A stretch of DNA of 64,000 nt from contig CP092874.1 in assembly GCA_030710605.1 (NCBI GenBank), positions 24,287,757 to 24,351,756 of the forward strand, written 5' to 3'. The number at the start of each line of letters is the position of its first letter. Position 1 is the stretch's first letter. Of this stretch, positions 19,772 to 29,974 are shown piece after piece. This DNA comes from Cordylochernes scorpioides. Its lineage: Eukaryota > Arthropoda > Arachnida > Pseudoscorpiones > Chernetidae. The translations under genes were made by a program, and so were the position numbers. Under the pieces are notes generated by a model. It was not told the DNA's origin. It ran no database searches and was given only the letters and a program-made list of their open reading frames with translations.

Positions 19772-20433
19772 CTAGACGAATGGCCCGGGCAACGCCCGGG
19801 TTTTACCCGAGTGCGAATATATTTTAAAAACGTTGTCTTGGATGGTCGCTATAGACAGGGTGGTCTGTATAGACAGGTGTATGTATCACACTGCTGATAA
19901 CAGGGTTGCCTAAAGTGACCGCTATAGACAGGGTGGTCTGTATAGACAGGTGAATGTAACACACTGATGATAACAGGGTTGCCTAAAGTGACCGCTATAG
20001 ACAGGGTGGACTGTATAGACAGGTGGATGTATCTCACAGCTGATAACAGGGTTGTCTAGAGTGGCCGCTATAGACAGGTGTATGTATCACACAGCTGATA
20101 ACAGGGTTATCTAGAATGGCCGCTATATACAGGGTGGTCTGTAAAGACAGGTGGATGTATCACACAGCTGATAACAGGGTTGTCTAGAGTGGTCGCTATA
20201 GGCAGGGTGGTCAGTGGTCGCTATAGACAGGGTGGTCTGTATGGACAGGTGGATGTAACACACTGCTGATAACAGGGTTGTCTAGAATGGCCGCTATAGA
20301 CAGGTGTATGTATCACACAGCTGATAACAGGGTTGTCTAGAGGGGGGCAGGGAGGACACGTGTTCGCCGGCAGCCAATGGGCGCGCATTCTATCCGTGAG
20401 CTTCGGACAGAATAAGGCAATTATATATATAGA
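19772..20433 (-). mobile_element. Non-autonomous Helitron carrying a minisatellite
   Basis: On the minus strand it starts TCTATATATATAATTGCC (20433 downward) and ends in the hairpin CCCGGGCGTTGCCCGGG followed by CCATTCGTCTAG (CTAG at 19775-19772), between A and T. 662 bp. Nearly all of its interior is the repeat at 19845-20345. Confidence 0.85.
19845..20345. repeat. 73-bp minisatellite inside the Helitron
   Basis: Tandem copies of a unit containing CGCTATAGACAGGGTGGTCT, GTATAGACAGGTG and CTGATAACAGGGTTG. The first three periods are 73 bp; later copies are shorter or rearranged (one step of 55 bp). Confidence 0.85.
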
Positions 20434-20605
20434 TGTTAAGCAATGATGGAAGTTGATGAAGTTATCTGTAATAATTAGTATCGTGGAGAGAGAAAGTTGA
20501 TCAAGTTGAGCTATTTACAATGAGTTATATTCTAAAGTAACTTATTAATTATTTACATTGATGTAAATCAAGTCGCATGGTAGTGTAGTTCCTCAAGCTG
20601 TTTAG

Positions 20606-20727
20606 ATGTACTAAACAGGACCTTTGGGAAAGGCCGCTGCTTATCATCAAACAGCTCGAGGAACATGAACTCACGGAATTGGTGTAATCTTCACACAAGG
20701 GGATAAGAAACAACAACACAACAATAA
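20606..20727 (+). mobile_element. Truncated tail of the 56-kb non-LTR element
   Basis: GATGTACTAAACAGGACCTT .. CTTCACACAAGGGGATAAG followed by a CAA-rich tail (AAACAACAACACAACAATA). Corresponds to about 60350-60474. Confidence 0.85.
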
Positions 20728-20762
20728 GAATATATTTCTTAAAATATGCTTTTTTTTTTTGT

Positions 20763-21012
20763 CTGTATCCACTCATGGACAAAACTTAAGGAAGTTGTTC
20801 CTTTTAGCATGTATATCGGAATTTAGACAATAACTCTGAAAGATATTACAATGACCTTTATTGAAGACACACGAGATAACCAAGTGTATATACACTCATG
20901 GACAAAACTTAAGGAAGTTGTACCTTTTAGCATGTATGTCGGAATTTAGACAATAACTCGGAAAGATATTACAGTGATATTTATTGAAGACACGCGAGAT
21001 AACCAAGTGTGA
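20763..21012. repeat. Two 123-bp dispersed units
   Basis: Opposite orientation to 17240-17745: ACTCATGGACAAAACTTAAG .. GAGATAACCAAGTGTATATA, twice. Confidence 0.8.
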
Positions 21013-21049
21013 ACAAAATTGCCTCTCTCCTTCAAAAAAAGACAACCGG

Positions 21050-21372
21050 CGAAATCAAAGACTTTCCACTTCCTTAACTTTTGTCCATGTGTGTATTTTT
21101 ATAACAGATGTGAATGTTCTACGAAGAAATTTGAATATATGCATCCAGGATCACGTGATATTGAAGTAAATAGGGGACCCACTATTAAAAAAAATCTTTC
21201 TTAAAAACCAGAATTGAAGTGTAATCGGTGACAGTGTTGATAGCTTTATTTGGTGCGCTATAGAATGGAGGATACATTGTTTTTTTGCGTCTGTTTAGTA
21301 TCATACATTTCTACACTTTAATAAGTACACTCATGGACAATACTTAAGGAAGTGGAGTGTCTTTGATGTCGC
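21050..21372. repeat. Second copy of the 18312-18640 segment
   Basis: Near-identical to 18312-18640, including GATCACGTGATATTGAAG and GTTGATAGCTTTATTTGGTG. Together with flanking 123-bp units it indicates local segmental duplication. Confidence 0.75.
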
Positions 21373-21380
21373 CTGTCGTC

Positions 21381-21415
<35 letters not shown>

Positions 21416-21424
21416 TTTGAAGGA

Positions 21425-22030
21425 AACAGAGGCACACTTGTTTATCTCGTGTGTCTTCAATAAAGGTTACTGTAATATCTTTCAGAGTTATTGTCTGAAT
21501 CACGATATACATGCTAAAAGGTACAACTTCCTTAAGTTTTGTCCATGAGTGTATATACACTTGGTTATCTCGTGTGTCTTCAATAAAGGTCACTGTAATA
21601 TCTTTCAGAGGAGCTCTCGAAAGATACTAGCCAGACTTCTGATCTCTGATGATCCCCTATTTTTGAAAGCCTTGGGTGCTTCGGAGCTCTAGGTGTACTT
21701 GGCGCTTCCTTGGTTCCCTCGCAGGCGGCGCGCTGTTACCAGATGCAGCGGGCTGTTTGCATGTGTTGTCCCTGTGTTCATAAGAGCCTTAAAATGCTTA
21801 CTGACTAGCATGTAGAAGGCGGAATAATTGACACTAATATCTTTCAGAGTTATTGTCTGAATCACGATATACATGCTAAAAGGTACAACTTCCTTAAGTT
21901 TTGTCTATGAGTGTATATACACTTGATTATCTCGTGTGTCTTCAATAAAGGTTACTGTAATATCTTTCAGAGTTATTGTCCCGATATACATGCTAAAAGG
22001 TACAACTTCCTTAAGTTTTGTCCATGAGTT
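21425..22030. repeat. 123-bp units interrupted by an insertion
   Basis: Several units in the 17240 orientation. One is split at 21610 by a 224-bp unrelated sequence (21611-21834) with a 15-bp duplication. Confidence 0.8.
21611..21834. mobile_element. Unknown 224-bp retro-insertion
   Basis: A sequence unlike anything else in the window, inserted in a 123-bp unit. It is flanked by perfect 15-bp copies of TAATATCTTTCAGAG (21596-21610 and 21835-21849). No poly-A or inverted ends. The GC content is higher than the surroundings. It may be a truncated non-LTR piece or a retroposed host transcript. Confidence 0.65.
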
Positions 22031-22437
22031 TATCTTAAAAATTTATTACAAGATTTGTGGACAAATAGACAAACAGATTAGCGAGTTAAATAAAATATTA
22101 AAAAAAAAACATATAGCGCTATCTATATGTGAAAATTTGCGTTTATCATCATGATTATCATTGCGAATTGGTTTGTTCTAGAACAACAGAAGACCGATTG
22201 TTGCAGCAGCGTGAAACAGGAAGTCCAACGTATCGCTTTACACCGCGGTGTAAGTACGACTACGTTAGGATACTAGCGCCATCTCTCGATGTAATTTGTT
22301 ACTATTTTTATTATTATAATATAATATTATAAATAAAATATTATTTATATATTTTACAATATATTTTAAAATGTATTATTATATTTATTATTAATTATTA
22401 TTAAAATTTTTAAATATATATTATTATTATATAAATA
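22031..22437. other. No recognisable gene
   Basis: Contains GCGCCATCT at 22276-22284 and a long AT tract (22315-22435). Confidence 0.4.
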
Positions 22438-22707
22438 CACCTATCCCCCGATTTACACGGTACTTGTTTTACATGTTTTCGCTTTTACACGGTTTTCCAA
22501 ATAAGTTTTTTTTTGTTTTTATCGCACTATACTAAATGCTACTGTGATTGAACACATGCGCTGTGTACACATCTCACGAGGAATCCCGAGCTTATGTGCT
22601 GACTACATATTTTAACCTGTCAATGCATTTTATTTTTATTTCTGTGTACACCTGATTTACACGTTTTTCTCAGGAACGTATCTACCGTGTAAATCGGGGG
22701 ATGGGTG
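22438..22707. mobile_element. MITE family P1, second full copy
   Basis: 270 bp, ends CACCTATCCCCCGATTTACA and complement, TA on both sides (22436-22437, 22708-22709). Opposite orientation to 622-898. Confidence 0.85.
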
Positions 22708-22731
22708 TAATATAATAATATTATATATATA

Positions 22732-24034
22732 CAGGGTGTACCAGGTAAATTGGGAATTTCAACAATGGTATTTTAACTGAAATTTTTTGCAAGTAAAAAT
22801 TAAAATATCCGAATGAAATTTGACACAGTAGTAGATAAAAGGATATAGTTTTTATTTATTCAATGTAGGGTCCATTATTAGCTACAACAGTCTCGAGGCG
22901 AGTGCGGAATGAAGCACAGGCCTTGGCGACGATGACCTTGTCCATTTGGGTCATCACCGTGTGAACTGCTTTCTTGACAGACTGGATGGTGGTATGAGGA
23001 GCTTTGTTGACATCTCTCTCAACAACGCCCCATACATAGTAGTCGAGGGGATTGCAATCTGGAGAATTAGGGGGCCAAATATCAGGACCCCAGTGACTAG
23101 GGACGTTAAGTGTCAACCACGATTGTGTCTTTTTTGCCTTATGGGCTGGAGCTGAGTCCTGTTGGAAGACATACTTCCTTCCTGCGGCCACCATGTCCAT
23201 CCAAGGCTTCACAACGGTCTCCAGAACATTGATGTAGGTGTCAGCGTTCATCCTAAGGCCCTTCTCAAAGAAATGGGGAGGCATGACATCACCTTCACTG
23301 CTGATAACGCCAAGGACCATTACGGAGGCAGGAAATTTCGTGTGCATCACGACAGGTATCTCTGAGGGGTCTTTACAGATCCAGCGATCATTCCTGGGAT
23401 TTACCTTTTGGTCCACGTCAAAGTTCTTTTCGTCAGAGAAGAACCTTAGCATGCCAAAAGAGTCGTGTTTCAGGTTGTTGAGGAGGGCAGCAGCCTTTCC
23501 TTTTCTGTTATTCTTCATATTCTCAGTCAGCAACTGACCTTTCCGAAGGGCATAAGACTTGAGACCAAGGTCCTCATGGATAGTTCTGACAATTGTCATA
23601 GAGCCAACGTCCATTTCCTTGGCTATGGCCCTCATGCTCTTCCCAGGGTTTCCATCAATCTTCTCCTTGACATTTTTGACAAATTCTTCGCCTCTTACCC
23701 TGTCCGATCGACGCGAGTGCTTTTTCCTTGTAGCTATCCCCTCTTTGTTACTGTCGGCCTCATCAAACTGCTTCTTGACACGATAAATAGTGGTTTTGGG
23801 CAACTTAAGAAAATCCACTATCTCTTTGGGGCTCCTTCCGGCGCGCAGAGCAACGATGATGGCAGCTCGATTTTCAAATTTTCGGTTACTGTTCATCACT
23901 ACACTGCGCACACATGTACTGTTGCATTTTACATGAATATGGCTACGTAATGAAAAAAAACCAAGTTTTTAATCTCAAGTAGTTTTTGTTTTATGGACTG
24001 TCAAAGTTAGTCCCAATTTACCTGGTACACCCTG
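22732..24034 (-). mobile_element. DD37D (maT-like) mariner element, structurally complete
   Basis: 1303 bp with 24-bp perfect inverted repeats starting CAGGGTGTACCAGGTAAATT, flanked by TA (22730-22731 and 24035-24036). It contains one uninterrupted transposase gene. The combination of perfect ends and an open frame suggests recent arrival or conservation. Confidence 0.93.
22856..23911 (-). CDS. Mariner transposase, DD37D type
   Basis: A 351-residue cut-and-paste transposase. The N-terminal part has two helix-turn-helix stretches (KEIVDFLKLPKTTIYRVKK and KSMRAIAKEMDVGSMTIVRT) for binding the inverted repeats. The catalytic triad is D160 (FFSDEKNF), D252 (FQQDSAPAH) and D290 (CNPLDYYVWG). There are 37 residues between the last two, the maT/DD37D signature, in place of 34 in classical mariners. 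Length agrees with the family. The start at 23911 is the first Met; a second Met six codons in is equally possible. No stop or frameshift, all three Asp present, both terminal repeats perfect: it may be active. Confidence 0.93.
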   Translation of the reverse strand: MRSVVMNSNRKFENRAAIIVALRAGRSPKEIVDFLKLPKTTIYRVKKQFDEADSNKEGIATRKKHSRRSDRVRGEEFVKNVKEKIDGNPGKSMRAIAKEMDVGSMTIVRTIHEDLGLKSYALRKGQLLTENMKNNRKGKAAALLNNLKHDSFGMLRFFSDEKNFDVDQKVNPRNDRWICKDPSEIPVVMHTKFPASVMVLGVISSEGDVMPPHFFEKGLRMNADTYINVLETVVKPWMDMVAAGRKYVFQQDSAPAHKAKKTQSWLTLNVPSHWGPDIWPPNSPDCNPLDYYVWGVVERDVNKAPHTTIQSVKKAVHTVMTQMDKVIVAKACASFRTRLETVVANNGPYIE

Positions 24035-24230
24035 TATTTATTTATTTTTAACTATTTAGTCAAAAAACTTCTTTAATTCCCAACATACCCTAAGGTAATA
24101 AAATTCTCGGTTGAATTAAAGTCGTATTGTTGAATTATAATCAATTAAATAAATAGCCTGTTTGGGATTTGTAAAACGGATGAATTAAAGTACGTGTGAA
24201 CTGTAGTTGTTTGAAGTAAAGATATATATA

Positions 24231-24397
24231 CAGTAGAACCTCCCTTTAGCGGACACTTCTCTACAAAGAACAGTTTTCATTTGCAAAATTACCATTTTTA
24301 CTATTTAGCAACTCTTCAGTAAGAGGATATCTCTATTTAAAGGACACTTTGGCTCTGCAATTAGGTGATGTCCTTTACAGGGAGGTAAGATCTACTG
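24231..24397. mobile_element. MITE, pogo/Tigger-like (family P3)
   Basis: 167 bp with TA flanks; ends CAGTAGAACCTCCCTTTAGC and GGAGGTAAGATCTACTG. A second copy is at 60771-60935. Confidence 0.85.
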
Positions 24398-24984
24398 TAT
24401 ATAGAATTTTTGAAATATTTAAATAATTTGATATAGAATACCATAATTATAGGTTGGATCTTGATTAATTTAAGTTGAATACTTTATAAAACTTTTTGTT
24501 GTATTTTGAATTTTAATTTAGCATAACTGCAGTTTATTAATTTAAACAAATTTATTATTCAAATACAAGGAGAGGTTAAACAATCTAATTAACTTAACAA
24601 ACGAAGAAAAAATTGAGCTTCTATATTCTAAGCTATTACTACAACATAAACAAAACAAACTTAGTCAAAAAGGAACATATTTGACATCACACAGATTATT
24701 TTAAATTGATTTGTTTACCAATTTCTCAACACTTTTTATAAGCGTTTATTGTCAATTTATGTCCATTGTAATCCGGATATTTGGAGAAGATTCATTACCG
24801 CTAGAAAGTACAGGTAGACAAAGGGGGATCTTGTAACGTCCATTGGAGAGTTACTTATTACCTGTGTGCCAGACATGTGGTGTGCTCACAGTAAAAAAAT
24901 AACAGCTGGAAACCTCTACCATCCATAATTATCAAGACATACACCATCTGTATCTATGATACCCAGGATAAAAAAAAAAGGTAA
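24398..24984. other. AT-rich, SINE remnant only
   Basis: 24850-24970 shows a weak resemblance to the SINE body (ACATGTGGTGTGCTCACAGT). Otherwise nothing recognised. Confidence 0.4.
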
Positions 24985-25135
24985 AATAACGAATTGCAAT
25001 GTTTTCTTTTATTAAAAGGTGTCAAGCTTTCGAGTTTTAACTCTTTCTCAGACCTGAGAAAGAGTCAACACTCAAAAGCATGCTGCATTTTTAATAAAAT
25101 AAACATTTTTTGCAATTCGTCGTTTTACTTTTTAA
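24985..25135. repeat. Foldback family H with decayed hammerhead
   Basis: Arms GTAAAATAACGAATTGCAAT and complement. On the minus strand (25053-25022): CUGAGAA, extra A, stem II GAGUU/AACUC, GAAA, GCUU. C3 and A8 would not pair, so probably inactive. Confidence 0.6.
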
Positions 25136-25149
25136 AAACTAATTTTTAA

Positions 25150-25222
25150 GTTATGAAAAAGGGCTTCTTCTTATAATGTAACTGAAAGTTACTGATGGCT
25201 TGCGCCATCTATCGGAATCAAT
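25150..25222. repeat. Foldback family D, left arm fragment
   Basis: TTATGAAAAAGGGCTTCTTC .. GCGCCATCTATCGGAAT, cut off where the LINE tail begins. Confidence 0.7.
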
Positions 25223-25300
25223 ATCAAACAACAAAGCCTTTATTTAGGGCCTCTCGCCCTATACAGGATTCGCCAGTTCACAAGGGATGGAGAGAACACT
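25223..25300 (-). mobile_element. 3' end of a non-LTR retrotransposon
   Basis: On the minus strand it ends GGCCCTAAATAAAGGCTTTG followed by TTGTT, the same terminus as 11880-11950. Confidence 0.6.
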
Positions 25301-25349
25301 GTGTGGCCGGGATATAATCCTGTGGAATATCGCCACCGCTATATACCTA

Positions 25350-25690
25350 CTAGCCGAATGACCCGGGCAACGCCCGTGTTTTACCCGATTGAATGTTTTG
25401 ATTCAAATACTATTTGTTACAATTATAAATTGGCGCCTTAAATAAATGCATATATTAGTTAATAACTATAGCCTATGTGCTTTATCTGTCTATGTACTGT
25501 TGGCTTCCGTAGGCGTCTCATACTGGGAAAAAGAAAGAGAGGATTCCATTTGGTTATTAACTAATATATGCATTTATTTAAGGAGCGACCCGCTCCAACA
25601 CAATAGTTACAAAAACCAAAAAGCGAGTGGGGGGGGGGGGGGCAAAGGTGGCGTGATCGTAGCCAACCAATAGAAGGGCGCCATTCCAAA
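25350..25690 (-). mobile_element. Helitron 3' end, 5' end not located
   Basis: On the minus strand it ends with the hairpin CACGGGCGTTGCCCGGG and TCATTCGGCTAG (25353-25350), matching the end at 39238-39241. Inside are inverted copies of AATGCATATATTAGTTAATA (25447-25470 and 25554-25577) and a G-run (25629-25642). The right boundary is a guess. Confidence 0.6.
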
Positions 25691-25874
25691 AAAAAAAGCA
25701 AACGGTGACAGAGTTGATTGATTAGGAGATGAGGAATGACGCTCGTAACTGTATATAGAATTCTTTGATATTTCATTAATTAGTGCCGGAAATGAAGGAC
25801 AAAGTTGCTCGGAATAAATATCAACTATTCACATAATTTTTAAGTGTTTTATATAATTAAGAATGGTAAAATAT

Positions 25875-26283
25875 AATGTATTAGCGCGCCATCTGTTATA
25901 AAAATTTTAAACTATTTTAGACGCGTATGTTTCTTTTCAGAATATAACAATCTTATACTGAACCTTATTGCAATGATAAATTAATAGGAAGGCCTGGCTC
26001 ATCAGTGGGGAACCCTCCCAACGGTTTCGCCAGTTTAATCTACCATACAGCTGTCATATTGTATTGGGCTGTTTTGCTTTCCAAGAGGTTAGCTTCAGTA
26101 TCAGTATAAAAGCAAAATAGCCCAATGCAATATAACAGCGGTATGGTAGATTAAACTGGCGAAACCGCTGGGAGGGTTCACTACTGATGAGCCAGGCCCC
26201 TCCCAATAATTTATCATTGCAGTAAGGGCCGTAGAAAATTGTTTTATTTCAAAAAGAATGATACGCGTCAAAATAAGTTTAAA
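25875..26283. mobile_element. Foldback family B, right end cut by a Helitron
   Basis: Left arm from TTAGCGCGCCATCTGTTATA; long inner arms around TTGGGCTGTTTTGCTTT; right arm ends at ACGCGTCAAAATAAGTTTAAA, where the Helitron begins. Confidence 0.8.
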
Positions 26284-26642
26284 TCTATATAAATAAAAAT
26301 CAATGTTTGTATGTTTGTTTGTTTGTAGGTCCGGTATACAAATTCGCAGTAGTTCACTAATTCAAACCAAAATTTCCATACATAGGTAAAAAAAATACGG
26401 GGAAGACGATAGGCTATTTTAAAATATATATAAATCAATTATTAAAACTATATATTCAAATTATTCTACTTAGCTCACGAACAGCGCCCTCTATCAAAGA
26501 TTAGATTAAATTATGCTGATGCAAACAAATAGATAATGCTAATAACAAACAATTATTTTAAAAAATCTTATCTAAATATATATCACTCGGGTAGATATGC
26601 ACACGGGTCAATCCCGGGGCGAAGCCCGTGTCACCCGTCTAG
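26284..26642 (+). mobile_element. Non-autonomous Helitron
   Basis: Starts TCTATATAAATAAAAATCAA; ends with hairpin CCCGGGGCGAAGCCCG then TGTCACCCGTCTAG, between A and T. 359 bp. Same family as 16227-16559. Inserted in the foldback to its left. Confidence 0.88.
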
Positions 26643-27039
26643 TTTCTTATAAATCAATGTTTAGGAAGATAGTTCATTCATGTTCAGGAGTTAATGACCA
26701 CTAATGATGACTTCTTTCCATCTCGTTCTTTCTCACTTTGGACAACTTAATTCAATAGATGGCGTCAGGTTTTGACGGGAGAGGCACCCTATGCTTCTAT
26801 GGAACTTAGTTCATATTGAAGACTAGTTAGTTGAGAATCCGGGCTAATTGGCCACAAAAAATGGGTCTTCTAGCCCTACTATGGCTGCAGATCGCGAACT
26901 GGTGGAAGGGAGCCTAGGATCTGGCAGTGGAGATGTCATCGCAGGGGGGGGAGAAAGCTGGAGAGGTCAGGGAAACAGCGCCTTGATGGGTGAGAAGCCA
27001 GGATGGAGGACAGTTGGGGAGGCAGGAGGTCCTGGAAGC

Positions 27040-28257
27040 CTAGAACTTGAGGGCTCTAAGCTTCAAGGTGGGGCAGCTTGAGGCTCTCGCCTCGTGCTTG
27101 TCTGAGAGGCCCTGGGCACAGCAGTTGGCGCACTTGGAAGTGCGCCGGTCGGCAGCGGAGGGACAGGAACGACCATCATGGCCGCCTTCACCGCAGTGGA
27201 AGCATTTGGGGTCTCTGGTGCATTGGGCGGAGTTGTGGCCGAAGCCACAACAGCGGAAGCAGATCCGTGCGCGGATGGACTCCTCGAAGTTGAGGATCAC
27301 TCCATCCACCACGATCCTTCCACGACTGCCCAGAGCTCTGAAGGTCGTGAGGTCCACCTCGATGAAGGCGGTGCAGGTCCCGTTTCTGGGTGCGGAGCGG
27401 TGCGCCACGCGCACCACCTTGTCCCCAGGGAGTTGGCTGACAGCAGGGGTTTCCAGCAGCGTCTCTTCAATGGTGGAGTTGGAAGTCTCCTCATCCACTT
27501 TGAAGAGGCAGATGCGAGGCAGGATCACCTTCTGTTGGCGGACCTTCATGCCATCCAGCTTGTTGGCCAGGGAGGTGGTGACAGCTGGGATGGTATCGGG
27601 GTTGCTGGAGTGGAGGACAAGCTTCCCTTTGGTTCTCAGGGAGGCCCAAACGCCTTGGGGTAGAGTGTGGGCAGCGCGGACAGCTTTGAGCATGGCTCTT
27701 GGGTCGGCCTGTGGGTCATCAGAGATGACCACTGTGTGGGCCGCCGATTTTTCCCCGTGGAGGACCACTTGGGCGGCCGCAGGCTTGGGGACGCGGGAGG
27801 GCGCAGGTTTTGCGGGACCTTTCAAGTTGGTCCTCTTTGCGGGCGGGTAGGGAGACTCCGGGTGCTTCCTCTTGGTTGGAGCGGGAGTGGCGGGCTTGGT
27901 GGGGTCAGTCTGGGAGCTGGTTTCCTTCAAGCAGGGAGCAGGGCTTGTTTGGGTGCTGTGGCAGTCAGTCTGGGGCTTGTTGGCATCTTCATCCAGCTCC
28001 TTAAAGGACGCGAGGATGCCAGAGAGGCTCTCCACCTCAGCAAGGAGGGCATTGATCTGCCCGGACCGCAACCTGATGAAGCTGGTCATGGTAGAGTACA
28101 GTTCTATCAGGGTTCCAGGACCAGAGGACGTCATGGAAGCCCTGAAGGGATTCAGCGCCTCCTCGTTCTCCTGATGCAGTTGGGCGAGGGTCACAATGGG
28201 CTTCGCGGCATTCTCGGCGTTCTCGGCCTCCTTCTTCTTCTTCCTAGAGGGAGCCAT
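27040..28257 (-). CDS. Gag-like ORF1 protein of a non-LTR retrotransposon (R1/I type)
   Basis: A 405-residue intact frame. The N-terminus is basic (MAPSRKKKKEAENAENA), followed by a probable helical stretch (residues 25-95) and a Ser/Thr/Pro-rich linker. The C-terminus has two zinc knuckles of the form C-x2-C-x4-H-x4-C (CFRCCGFGHNSAQC and CFHCGEGGHDGRSC) and a third, altered Cys-rich motif (CANCCAQGLSDKHEARASSC). This order is typical of the nucleic-acid-binding ORF1 protein of R1/I/Jockey-type elements. The expected endonuclease and reverse transcriptase ORF is absent: sequence continues GC-rich to about 26880 and then stops. Base composition is strikingly GC-rich compared with all neighbours. 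Confidence 0.8.
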   Translation of the reverse strand: MAPSRKKKKEAENAENAAKPIVTLAQLHQENEEALNPFRASMTSSGPGTLIELYSTMTSFIRLRSGQINALLAEVESLSGILASFKELDEDANKPQTDCHSTQTSPAPCLKETSSQTDPTKPATPAPTKRKHPESPYPPAKRTNLKGPAKPAPSRVPKPAAAQVVLHGEKSAAHTVVISDDPQADPRAMLKAVRAAHTLPQGVWASLRTKGKLVLHSSNPDTIPAVTTSLANKLDGMKVRQQKVILPRICLFKVDEETSNSTIEETLLETPAVSQLPGDKVVRVAHRSAPRNGTCTAFIEVDLTTFRALGSRGRIVVDGVILNFEESIRARICFRCCGFGHNSAQCTRDPKCFHCGEGGHDGRSCPSAADRRTSKCANCCAQGLSDKHEARASSCPTLKLRALKF

Positions 28258-28332
28258 GGCGGGAGCAGGAGAGCAAAGATGTGCACAGGTAGAGAGCTAG
28301 CTGCGAACTGGAATGGAATCAAAAACCTATTG

Positions 28333-28500
28333 AAGACTATCTCCTGATTGTACAACTTAAAGTTGATGATGACTTGCGCCATCTGTCGGGATAAATATCA
28401 ACTAATCGTTGATTTTAAAAAATAAATTCCAATTATTATTCCGATTATAGTTGATTTGTATTCCGACAGATGGCGCAAGCTAGGAGATGTCTTTAATTTA
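28333..28500. mobile_element. Foldback family D, short copy
   Basis: Arms GTACAACTTAAAGTTGATG .. GCGCCATCTGTCGGG (28376) and CCGACAGATGGCGCAAGC (28464-28481). The ribozyme centre has been deleted. Confidence 0.75.
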
Positions 28501-29974
28501 TAAACCTGATCCACAGTATAATTTCACTTCTGTACTATTTTTTTTTTCATATTGATTTGAAATATTTGTGATGTAATTATTGTTTGGAAGTTTCTTGTAG
28601 TAAGTCTGTACCGATACATGTTTTCCAAATTTACAACTTCCTTGTTGTTTTGCTGACGTCTTAATCTAATGAATCTGGTGGCTTCTACTGAACAATTGGG
28701 TGAATGAACTAATTAAGTAATCCCTAAGATTTTATATCCCGGCTATAGATAATCCTCTACCCTTAATCCATTCATGTATAAAACTGTATAGATGTCTGAT
28801 AATTGTATATAATACATTGTTGTATATTCCTTTTTCAATTGTACTAATATAAATTTCTCTCAATACTACTATCTATTGTTTTTTAAGAAAAAGAACTGCT
28901 TGTTCTTGATACCTTGTATATAAGTTTATTCCAAGCTCTTTCTTTCTTCTTTCCCTTATTTGATACATTGTAAATAATATTGTTGATTATTGTTACTATA
29001 TTACTGTTATTCCTGTATATACCCTCTTCTACTTGGAGAATCTGTATAAGACCAGAAGGTCTTAATAGGGTTTTATTGTTTTTTTTTTTTTTTTCCTGAC
29101 GTCCTCGTGACTCCCACAAATTTCTCCTGAGGAAGATGGAAATGAACCACTCATCAGGACAACAATGGAGAAGTTGGAAATTGGCTGATGGAAAAAAAGG
29201 AAATGTTTGAAAGACAAGGCAGTTGTTATCTCGGGGTAGGTATCTACAAGTACTGTACCGAGGTGGGTAATCCAGGAAGCTCAGGTCAAGGAAAGAAGAA
29301 GCGGAAGACCGGGATTGAGGGCAGAGAGGGTGTTGTCAGTACTTCCTGATGTTCATGGAACTGGGCTGATGTTTCTTCATCCTGGCTTGTCCATCTTCTT
29401 TAACATTTGCTGCATATCTTAGCCATATTTCCTTGTATCTACCAGCTTGTCCATCTTCTTTAACACTTGCTGCATATCTTAGCCATATTTCCTTGTATCT
29501 ACATCCTTGTATCCAGAATTATCACTTCTACACATCCTTTCATGCCTTGCACATACACTAAGCAGGAATAAGGAATGACCAAATCTTGTCCAATACCACT
29601 AGTGATTGCAAAGTGACCGAACATGGAAGGTTAAGAATTTGCTGACATTCTATCTTAAAATACCTCAAATTTCTGCAAATATAATAAAAAAAGAGAGATC
29701 GTTATTCAAATTCTAAAACGAGTAAAAAACGCAAGGCTTCGAGTAGGTCAATTCTTCTATAGGCATATCTGCAAAGATATCTACATCGTCTTAAAACAAG
29801 ACAAGAGGTATAATCTCTTTGCCTGACCTGAAATCTGCTCAAACTATTCTTTATTTAGTATTACCATATGGGTAACCAACCCAGGCTGGAGTGTATCCAT
29901 ATATCGCCAACTACCCGGGTGTCCTGTGATTTAGGAGTCTGTATTGCTTGCATCAATAAGCTATTAAACATATA
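28501..29974. other. No recognisable gene; one 60-bp tandem duplication
   Basis: 29390-29509 holds two copies of a 60-bp unit (CTTGTCCATCTTCTTTAACA ..). A purine-rich block lies at 29115-29340. No frame recognised. Confidence 0.4.

Noticed and set aside
23465-23950. 161-codon plus-strand frame
   Set aside because: Antisense shadow of the mariner transposase.
27047-28347. Long plus-strand frames opposite the Gag gene
   Set aside because: Antisense frames in GC-rich sequence; the minus frame alone has zinc knuckles and protein-like composition.
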